Assembly (NCBI RefSeq): GCF_947501165.1
Contig: NZ_CANMUU010000002.1
Coordinates: 1,178,001-1,242,000 of the forward strand
DNA: 64,000 bases
Source: an uncultured Allomuricauda sp.
Lineage (GTDB): Bacteria; Bacteroidota; Bacteroidia; Flavobacteriales; Flavobacteriaceae
Direction: 5' to 3'
Shown here: positions 9,035 through 17,800 of the stretch, piece after piece
Position numbering within the stretch: position 1 is the stretch's first letter
How the letters are laid out: each line of letters starts with the position of its first letter
Made by a program: the position numbers and the translations under genes
Notes under the pieces: generated by a model
The model's input: only the letters and a program-made list of their open reading frames with translations
Told to the model about the DNA's origin: nothing
Database searches by the model: none

Positions 9035-9271
9035 TTAATTAAGGGCACCGTATTGATAGAGGCTTTTAGCATAATCCAATATGGCCCGTTCGTTGGGGAT
9101 TAGGTTCCAGCCCAATAGCTTCCTTGACTTTAAGGCTTCGACCTTACATTCGCTTCCCAATTCTGTGATCAGCGGGGCGGTCTCCTTATCGATAATGCTA
9201 AAGATCCTCACCATAACGTCGGGTAGGGAATTTGTGGGGACCTTCTTATCGGGTGTTTTTTTTGATAATGA
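9035..9271 (-). pseudogene. C-terminal remnant of an NAD-dependent epimerase/dehydratase
   Basis: Reading the minus strand from a stop at 9272-9274 down to the TAA at 9035-9037 gives about 78 residues without an ATG. They match the C-terminal end of SDR-type epimerases: KKVPTNSLPDVMVRIFSIID, then LGSECKVEALKSRKLLGW and NERAILDYAKSLYQYGALN (compare the usual S.KA...LGW.P....EAI.DTA.SL pattern). The Rossmann domain (about 260 residues) is absent, and the MBL gene begins only 76 bases further on, so most of the gene appears to have been deleted. Assignment to the family is good; the exact substrate is unknowable. Confidence 0.75.
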
Positions 9272-9347
9272 TCATGGTTTGCGCTCCTTAGAATTGGACT
9301 GCTTGGTCCATTGCATTAATTTTCAATTGTCTCGTTCTTTTTGTTTC

Positions 9348-10115
9348 CTATTGTTCTTTGTAAATGAATGCCTTGATATCGTTTGTTGCTATAGGCCCAC
9401 CATGTCCTGGATACCACCAATTAATATGGGATTTTTGGGAAAGTTCTTCAATGTCTTGAAGGTTGTCCTGCAAATCGCAAATAAATAGATGATAGGCCGG
9501 TTTTTTTGAATTCAACACCTTGCCCCGTATCAAATCCCCAACGAATAAAGCGTCACCCACTTCAATGTAAACAGAACCCGCCGTGTGTCCAGGGATAGGG
9601 TGGACGGACCCCTTTATACCTAGGGTGGAAAGATCAAAATGTCCTTTAATAAATATATCCGCTTCAAAATCTTTATACGTTCTCTTCGCGTGCGTCTGTT
9701 TTATCAATCGACCTAGTGGTCCACGGGGGCATATGTGGTTATCCTTCCCTTTACCCTCTATGATTTCCTCTTCTCCTGCACCCACTAAAACCTTGATTCC
9801 GTATTTTTCCTGGAAAAAACGGGCGTTACCCGCATGATCAGGATGGGCATGGGTCAAAATGAGATATTTGATTTTTTTTGGGTCTATACCGCTATCAATC
9901 AATTTTGATTCAATGGTACTACCCTTGTTCGGATTCCCGGAATCAATCATCAAATAGGTATTGCCGGATTGCACAACATAGATGTTGGTAAAATTTTGGG
10001 TTATTTTAATTACATTAAAATCAACGTGTTTCTCTAATGAACCCGTGGCGGAAAAATCCAGAAAATATGAAAAGGTAAATACCCCAATCGTACTCAAAAA
10101 CATTAAAAACTTCAT
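9348..10115 (-). CDS. MBL-fold metallo-hydrolase
   Basis: A 255-residue protein with an N-terminal hydrophobic signal/anchor (MKFLMFLSTIGVFTFSYFLD). It carries the metallo-beta-lactamase-fold metal motif THAHPDHAG (about residues 88-96), the downstream PGHTAGSVYI His, the Asp in DALFVGDLIRG, and a last His in WYPGHGGP. These are the full set of zinc ligands seen in glyoxalase-II/quinolinase-like hydrolases. The substrate is not predictable. Upstream lies a pair of 14-base direct repeats (10190-10224), a likely operator. Downstream it abuts the epimerase remnant. Confidence 0.88.
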   Translation of the reverse strand: MKFLMFLSTIGVFTFSYFLDFSATGSLEKHVDFNVIKITQNFTNIYVVQSGNTYLMIDSGNPNKGSTIESKLIDSGIDPKKIKYLILTHAHPDHAGNARFFQEKYGIKVLVGAGEEEIIEGKGKDNHICPRGPLGRLIKQTHAKRTYKDFEADIFIKGHFDLSTLGIKGSVHPIPGHTAGSVYIEVGDALFVGDLIRGKVLNSKKPAYHLFICDLQDNLQDIEELSQKSHINWWYPGHGGPIATNDIKAFIYKEQ

Positions 10116-10519
10116 CTATGCAAAATTTGTTTTATGCATCATCCTTATTATTTGCGATGCAAAATTGTTGAATCAAATACCAAAAAAAGTATACAAAAGG
10201 CGGAAGTATTTATACAAAAGGCGGGAAATAAAGTAAAATTTCCCATACAGCATAGAAAACTATATTCTTTAGGGCTCGGTTCGAATAATTAAGGTCATGA
10301 CAAGTTTAGTGTCTACCTGCTCAAAATAGCTTATATACTAAAGCGCTTGAGGATGAGTCTTTTAAAACCAACAAGTAAAAGAACATCACTCATTTTTTTA
10401 GTTCATGCTAAGAAATAGCCTTATTGAAGCGTTTGGAATTTGTCTTCATTTTTTTGTTAGCTTTCCTGTAGTTGACGACTAAAATTTAGGTATATATCTA
10501 ATCAAGGAAACTTAAAAGA
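10116..10519. other. 404-bp divergent intergenic region with an operator-like tandem repeat
   Basis: No gene is visible. The region separates the MBL gene (leftward) from the GNAT gene (rightward). It contains the direct repeat described at 10190-10224, and the string ATTTTGCAT occurs twice on the minus strand within the first 50 bases upstream of the MBL start. The middle part (10240-10500) shows nothing recognisable. Confidence 0.5.
10190..10224 (-). repeat. Two 14-bp direct repeats, 21 bp apart (putative operator)
   Basis: TATACAAAAGGCGG occurs at 10190-10203 and again, identically, at 10211-10224. On the minus strand it reads CCGCCTTTTGTATA twice, ending 75 bases before the MBL start. 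A 21-base period places both copies on the same face of the helix, the arrangement used by response regulators that bind tandem half-sites (LytTR or OmpR/PhoB type). The regulator is not identified. Confidence 0.6.
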
Positions 10520-10984
10520 ATGAAAACAATAAGAAAGGTCATCCAGGGAGATGTCAAATATTTGAAGGAAGTATTGGATTCAATTGAACTGTTCCCTTCT
10601 GAAATGCTTGACGATATGATTTCAGACTATTTCGATAATCCCGACTCAGAAGATATTTGGTTCACGGCTCTGGACAATGAAAAACCAGTAGCGATAGGTT
10701 TTTGTGCACCGGAGAAGCTTACCGAGGGAACCTATAATCTCTATGCTATCGGAGTAAGGAATGATATACAAGCTAGTGGAATTGGAAGTAAGATGATGGC
10801 CTATATCGAAAAGTACTTAAAAGATAAAGGTCATAGAATCTTAATAGTAGATACGTCTGGAACGGATGATTTCAGATTGACAAGAAAATTCTATGAAAAA
10901 TTAGACTATACCAAAGAAGCCATTATTCGAGACTTTTGGCAAAAAGGCGATGATAAGGTCATTTATTGGAAGAAGTTAAATTAA
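10520..10984 (+). CDS. GNAT family N-acetyltransferase
   Basis: A 154-residue cytoplasmic protein with the GNAT fold. Strand 4 is YNLYAIGVRNDIQASGIGSKMM, containing the acetyl-CoA pyrophosphate-binding loop (Q-A-S-G-I-G, a Q/RxxGxG/A variant). The C-terminal motif B region is RKFYEKLDYTKEAIIRDFW. The ending with a Tyr-rich FYEKLGY-like segment is typical of acetyltransferases acting on small amines or amino groups. The acceptor is unknown. It stands alone between the MBL gene and the tRNA. Confidence 0.88.
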   Translation: MKTIRKVIQGDVKYLKEVLDSIELFPSEMLDDMISDYFDNPDSEDIWFTALDNEKPVAIGFCAPEKLTEGTYNLYAIGVRNDIQASGIGSKMMAYIEKYLKDKGHRILIVDTSGTDDFRLTRKFYEKLDYTKEAIIRDFWQKGDDKVIYWKKLN

Positions 10985-11158
10985 AAAATCACCTACCTGT
11001 ATCCTAAAACCAAGGTTTTTTTGGGACATGAGAAACGATTTAAGATAAATGGTTTCATCGCATCCGCCCTCGAACCTGATTTCCACACGCCTATAAACAT
11101 TGGCCTTGAAGAGAGGCACTGAAATCAAGTAACCGAATAGGTAGCCTTTACAGGTCAT
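10976..11158 (-). CDS. Possible small hypothetical protein (60 residues), doubtful
   Basis: An ATG-started frame of 60 codons that overlaps the end of the GNAT gene by 9 bases tail to tail. The segment VEIRFEGGCDETIYLKSFLM and the relatively balanced base composition look coding-like. No family is recognised and no ribosome-binding or promoter signal is evident. It could be a remnant of a longer gene or chance. The DNA between it and the tRNA terminator is otherwise empty. Confidence 0.2.
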   Translation of the reverse strand: MTCKGYLFGYLISVPLFKANVYRRVEIRFEGGCDETIYLKSFLMSQKNLGFRIQVGDFLI

Positions 11159-11194
11159 TTTAGTACAAAATCAACTAATTTAAATGGAATACTT

Positions 11195-11236
11195 AAAACA
11201 AAAAACTCTGATAATCATATGATTGCCAGAGTTTAA
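11195..11236 (-). terminator. Terminator downstream of tRNA-Pro
   Basis: On the minus strand the stem AAACTCTG / CAGAGTTT (8 bp, 16-base loop) is followed by TTTGTTTT. It begins 24 bases after the 3' end of the tRNA, as expected for termination of that transcript. Confidence 0.7.
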
Positions 11237-11253
11237 TTGTTAACAGAGTATTA

Positions 11254-11331
<78 letters not shown>

Positions 11332-11407
11332 AAAATGGATTGCAAAAATAGAAATTTTACAGAATTAACGGCTTTCTTTTGAAACAATTGGTTAATTATC
11401 CTGAAGA

Positions 11408-11704
11408 TTATTTTCCAGATAAGAATTCTCTAATTTCCAAGCTAAGTGCTTCCCTAGCTTCAGGGGAATCATTGATGGGATTCAATAAGAAATAGCTCAA
11501 GGTTTGATCTTGACAAAATTCCTCCAAATCTTGACCTCCCCATAAGTAGTAGCTTGTGAGAATGGTATGATAATCAATTTTATAAGGTTTATACGCTTCG
11601 CTATATCCGTTTAAATATAGATTAAGGCGAAAAATGGAATGATTAAGATTTACCTTTTCATCAAGAAGAAATGATGAAAGTTGAAAATTTAGATTTTTAC
11701 TCAT
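11408..11704 (-). CDS. Hypothetical protein, 98 residues
   Basis: A small soluble protein (starts MSKNLNFQLSSFLLDEKVNL) rich in Leu, Tyr and acidic residues, with no signal peptide, no Cys cluster and no recognised motif. It lies downstream of the giant surface-protein gene on the same strand, separated by 140 bases that hold a perfect 13-bp inverted repeat ending 14 bases before its start. That hairpin would sit in its 5' leader or promoter. Probably a genuine gene of unknown function; a role tied to the giant gene is not supported by anything but position. Confidence 0.55.
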   Translation of the reverse strand: MSKNLNFQLSSFLLDEKVNLNHSIFRLNLYLNGYSEAYKPYKIDYHTILTSYYLWGGQDLEEFCQDQTLSYFLLNPINDSPEAREALSLEIREFLSGK

Positions 11705-11718
11705 TTGTGCTATACTAT

Positions 11719-11758
11719 CTTTCTCTTTCTGGACTACATGTACATCAGAAAGAGAAAG
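11719..11758. repeat. Perfect 13-bp inverted repeat (hairpin)
   Basis: CTTTCTCTTTCTG (11719-11731) and its exact reverse complement CAGAAAGAGAAAG (11746-11758) flank a 14-base loop that itself contains the palindrome ATGTACAT. Neither strand continues into a T tract, so it is not a standard terminator. It lies between the stop of the giant gene and the start of the 98-residue gene, close to the latter. Confidence 0.7.
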
Positions 11759-11844
11759 AATTTAGGTCATTGATAGTTAGTTCATCGGTTAAAGACCAAC
11801 GGTATTTGAATATTTCCTAAATATAGTATAAAAAACGCTTTTGA

Positions 11845-14800
11845 TTACCTAAGTAGTGTGAAATGTCCTACGAATTGTTGTTTTTCATTATCGTTAGCAT
11901 TTACCACATACCAGTAGTCTCCTGTTGGCAAGGGAGATCCTTCATAGGTACCATCCCATTTTCTAACCTGATCCAATCGGGCTACCACCCTACCATAACG
12001 ATCATAGATAATCACATCAATATCAGGGAAAAACTCTCTGTTTTGAGGATACCAGAAATCATTCATATTATCCCCGTCCGGAGTAAAGAAAGGGGGGAAA
12101 TCTGGCATTCCTTCAAAATTGAAAGGCAACACAAAATTGGCAACGCAACCATTTTGGTCTACTACCATAATGTTTACAGTAGCATCCTCAATAATGTTGA
12201 ACACATTGTTTTCTCCTGTTGATTCCCCTTGGAAGAAGTATTCATAGCCCCCAAATCCACCCGAAGCGGTAGCGGTAATTTCATTTGGACCGGTTTTCTC
12301 AGCTTCCAAAACAAGAGGTTCGTATGCATCAATTTCGAATTCCACGAAGGTGACACATCCATTTTGATGGTATATATAGACCGTATGCTCTCCTGGTGCC
12401 AAATCTGCAAATGTTCGTTGGTCAGAAGCTACCTGTATATCTTCAACATCTAAAGAAAACAACAAGCTGGATAGTAAAGAACTATCTTGAATTGAAATGG
12501 TGGTTGTGCTATTTGGAAATATACCTTCACAACCATATTCAACTATAGGTTCGGCTATTATCTCTATACCTAGATCAATTTCAGCGATTACATTGGTTTC
12601 ACATCCATTGGCATCTCTAACAAATACTACATAGGTTTCACCTCCAACAAGATTATCAAAGAACATGGTATCGTTTTGAACGAAATCTGCATCATCTGTT
12701 GAATTGACACTGGTATAATACGGTGCAGTACCTCCGGTTACGGATAAAGTCATAGTACCATCTTCATCTCCCAAGCAAGTTTCTGGTGTCGTAGAAACTA
12801 CCCCAGCCAAAAGCTCCATGGGTTGGGTAATTTCAACGGTTCGGGTAATGGTACATCCTAAATCATCCTGAATAATAACATCATAGCTTCGAGGAGGAAG
12901 GTCGTTGAATGTACGTCTGTTAGGATGTACAGGATCATCTCCCACAAAGAACTCGCTCAAGTTATCAGAAATAGAATAGCGTATAGCGCCTGTTCCACCA
13001 CTTGCTTCAATAATGATTTGACCATTACTGTCTCCTGCACACAAAACTGGTACTGCTTCCAAATACTCTAATACCAATGGTGGTTTTGGTTCAATGACTA
13101 TTGGGGTCGAAATGGCTTCACAACCACCACTTTGCGCATATACAAAATACGTTCCTGGCGCAAGGTCTCTGAAAATTCCAGAAGCCTGTGCGGGTCTAAC
13201 CGTGTTTGCTGCTGTTGGATTAGGAGGTGTATTGGAATTCAATAAAGTATACATATAACTACCTATTCCTCCAAATGCTTCTGAACGAATAATACCTGTT
13301 GCTTCCCCAGCACAATTAATGGTCGCATTTGCTAAATCGAGCGCAATAACTAAAGGAGCAGCTGGATCCAAAGAGATCTGATTGGAACTTTCAAAAGGAC
13401 ATCCATTGGAATTCTGCACATCGTATTGGAATGGTCCTGGATCTATGGTAATATCAGCAGAGATTTCAATACTGGTCATTCCAACTCCGAATGGCACAAA
13501 TGAATCTGCAGTACCAGACCTTCTGTAGAAGTAATCTACTCCTACTTCAGGATTGGTAACCGTTAATTCCATTCTACCCAAATCTCCACATCCTGGAGGT
13601 TGCAACTCTACCAATTGAGCAATTACAATTTCTGGATCTTGAACGGTAATTGGGATGGTTGTAAAACTGCAGTTCCATCCATCAAAAATGGTGATAGTAT
13701 AATCTCCAGCCGATAGGTTGGCAAACGTTGGGGTGGTCTGCAAACCACTATTTGTACCATCAGTAATTCTATTCAGTTGATACAAGTAATTACCAGGCCC
13801 TTGACCTCCTAAAATGTTATGAGCTTCAATAATTCCATCATTGTCATTATTGCAACGTAAAGGTTGTACTACCTGAATATCAGCAGTTATGGGAGTAGGC
13901 AATGGTAAATTAATGGTATTAAACCTCTCACATCCTTCCGCATCCCTAATATTTACTCTGTAGGTACCCGTAGATAATCCTTGAAACACAGGATTTGTGT
14001 TGGGATAATCTACCAAAACGGTAATTCCATCAGGGGCAATAAGTTGATATTCGTATCCGCCCCAACCACCATCTCCTGAGGCAGTAATTTCACCAAATCC
14101 AGGAACATTACAGGTAACCTCCCCGGTTTGAACCAATGGAACGGTCAATTCTCTGTCTGGAGATCTTACTGTGGTCACATTACTTACCACATCACAAAAC
14201 GGTGTATCCAAAGCTTCTACCCGAACCACCAAATTTCCAGCGGGTAACCCAGTGATTATCTCAGGTGTATTTATTGGTGCGTTGGTATCAAAACTTCCTG
14301 TGACTCCTGTAGAGGTTTCAACACCGCCACTATCACGCGTAAAGACTTCGTAGTTGTATTGACCACTATAATTATTGACCTCTAGGCTGATTTCACCATC
14401 ATTACCGTTAAAACAAGTAACTGGACGTACCTCAGCAATTAAGGCTTCAATATTGTTGTATTCAGGCATGTTTACGGTTGGAGTGAGATAAGTACATCCT
14501 CCACTTCCAATATCGGTAACTGCAAAAATGTAATCCCCAGGTGTAGAAATATCCCAAGTCACCCTATCTGTTCCACCTGAATTTCTTGCAGGTTCTGAAC
14601 CTAAAGGCAATATCTCAACTTCATAGTTACCGGGTCCTTCGTTTATTATTATATCAATAGAACCTGGGCTTACTCCAGTTCCTGAAGCATCACACGTAAT
14701 TTGATTTACGCTGAAACTAAACGTTATGTCCGTAGGTGTATTAATGGTCACCGTGGCCGTGTCTTCACAGCCGTTTTGGTCTCTTGCAGTGAGAATTATG

Positions 14801-17800
14801 GTTTGGTTTGTACCATTATCAATCACTTCAAAGGTATTGCTGGTCTGGAAATTGGTTCCATCAAATTGTGGTGTTCCGTCATTCATACTATAGGTGTATG
14901 GCCCTGTACCTGTGGCCGTCCCTGTACCATCACCGTTGGAATCCGTGAAAATAGTTATTGTGGCTGTACTGAATTGATTACTCGCCGGATTACACGTAAA
15001 GTCCGTATTTATAGCATTCGCTAATAATTCAGTTGGCTCGGTAATGATTATGTTTCCGGAACGATCTGAACATCCCCTATCTGAAACAACTTCTACCTGA
15101 TACGTTCCGGGTGCCAAATTATCAAACAAGGCCATAGGTTGTGGACCAGCAACTATTGTAGAACTTGCACCGTCATACAAAATGAAACTTAAAGGAGTAT
15201 CCGTATCGCTTCCGGGCTGTAACTCAACAGAAATAGTGCCATCATCCGCATTATTACAACTAATGTCCGTATCCGGGGTAGCCGTAATTACGGGTGTATT
15301 CACTAAAGAAACATTCACTAGGGCTTCATCTGTACACAATGGTGTTGTATTGGAGCTTAAATCTGTTACCAAGATGTTATAATCTCCTGGTAAAACATTA
15401 GTAAAAGTGTTGGAACTTTGAGCAGGACCAATGTTAGCCAAAGTAGCCGCATTCCTTAACTGAAACTCAAAGTTTCCACTTCCCCCAGTAGTACTTACTG
15501 TAATCTCTCCATCACCAGCATTACATGTAGGTAAAGAAGTTGCATCAGCAGTAATGGCAAAGAAATCAAATACCTCAGCATTTACGGTTGTGGTACAACC
15601 GTTACCATCACGAATGGTTATCACATAACTACCTGGGTTGGGAACTACAAAATTCGGACTGTTCTGAAAACCACTGCCAATATCATATTGAAAAGTAGTC
15701 TCAGGAGCGGGTCCAGAAGTTAGTGGAGCTGTTACATTTATTTGATAACCGCTGGTAGCTGTACACTGATTAATCACATCGATTGCAGGCGTAGGTATGC
15801 CCGGGTCTTGAGCAACGGTTGCTGTGGTAAACGCGGTACACCCATTGGCATCCCTCACATAGAAATCATAATCCGTGGGATATGGAGCTCCTATTTCGAA
15901 AGTAGTATCACTTGAAAAAGTGGAAGGAACTGGGTCACCTGTTGGGACAAAAGCATATTCATAAGGTCCTGTACTTCCAAATCCTCGTACCGTGACAAAA
16001 GCCCCAGCGTTACAGGTAGCGTTCACATTACTGTCTATTGCAATAAAAGGAGAATTTAATCCAATAAAAACCAAGGTACTTCCAGCACAACCGGTAACCG
16101 TGTCGGTTACAATGATTTGATAGTTTCCTGGTGCTAATCCGGTAAAGGTATCACTAAAAGGCATCGCTTGACCCGAATATGTTTGCGGCCCAGATATTGT
16201 TGCTCCAGTATCCGTGTTTTCCAAAGTAACTTCAAAGTCTCCACCAGGAATTCCAGTTACATCATAGTCAATCACACCACTTCCTGAGATATTACAGGAT
16301 GCCGTTGTAGCCGTAGCAGCAACAGTTACTGGATTAGCCGGTCCAATAGGATCAATTTCCTCTATGTAGGTACATCCGTTTGCATCTCTAACTTCAACAA
16401 AGTAGGTAACGCCAGGAACTACCTGTCCGGTAAAATCATATGTGTCCCCAGGTACCGGAGCGTTGTCGGCTGGGTTAAAAGTGGGTTGACCTACAAGTCG
16501 AAACTCATAAGGCGCCGTACCGCCTACAGCTCTTACCCGATATGGGAACGATGTATCATTACATAATAGAGGGGCAGGATCTAAGGGTATTAAATCAAGT
16601 TGGTTTTGGTCTATTACAAAATCATCCCGATCTTCACATCCTTCAGAGTCTCGAGTTACTACCGTATAGTTACCCAATGGCAAGTTTGGAAACGTAACCG
16701 TAGTGCTTGCAGTTCCAATTGATGAGGCAATTAACCCACCATTGGCATCAAACAGTTCATAATCAAAAGGAGCAACACCGTTAGCAATTGTTGTGGATAC
16801 CGAACCTTCAACCGCACCGGAAGAACAGACTGCATCTACAGGAGTCGGCGTAGCATCCAATGGTGTGCTGCTGCCAATGGTAACATCGTAAATTGGACTG
16901 ACACATCCTCTACTATCTCGTATTACGAATCCTGTTTGCAATCCAGGACCATAGCCAGAAAAGATATTTTGACTACTAAAAGTAGCTCCTCCATCATTAC
17001 TGTACTCATATGGTGGAACACCTTGGGTCGTGTCCGGAATCAATTCCACGATTCCACTAGTCAAATCCCCACATTGGGTATCGGTCCCTACTATGGAACC
17101 TGCTATAGTTTCTGGTGGGGTTATGGTAACAACATTGGACTCCGTAGTACAACCTTGACTATCTGTAACCAAAAACTGGAAGGTAGTATCGGTTGTGATG
17201 GAACCGTCATTGGGAACATTGTAAACAAATGAGTTTCCTGTTATATTGTTACTATTGGATGTGTAGGGTGCCCCATTAATACTTACCTCATAAATATCAT
17301 AATTACCCCCCGAAGTATATCCGTTGCTAATATCAACTTGTATTTGAGCAGGTGGTCCGGCGCAGTCCAACTCTTGAATTATTGTAGCATTGGCTATTAC
17401 TTGTGGTTCTATAGTTCTGGTCACTGTATCCCTACAATCATTGGCGTCAACAACTTCTATGGTATAAGTGCCAGGAGTAAGTCCACTAAATGAATTACTT
17501 GCCCCTAATGGTCCGCCATTGATTCGGTATTGGTACGGGGCAGCTCCAGAAGAAGCGTTTACTACCAAAGTGGCCGCATTAAAATTATCGTAGCATAAAT
17601 CAGATGCGCCTAAATCTAAAGTCAAGGTTGGAGCATCCAATCGTGTCAATGTAAAACTATCTGTAACTGTACATCCGTTCGCATCCGTCACGCTTACTTG
17701 ATACACACCATCTTGAGAAAGATTAGAGAATACCGGCCCATTTTTCGGACCTCTTGTAGAACTATCTGGTTGAGTAAGTGTATAACGATTACCTCCCCAT

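Noticed and set aside
9081..9488. 135-codon plus-strand frame
   Set aside because: It crosses the epimerase scar and the end of the MBL gene in antisense and has no recognisable protein features.
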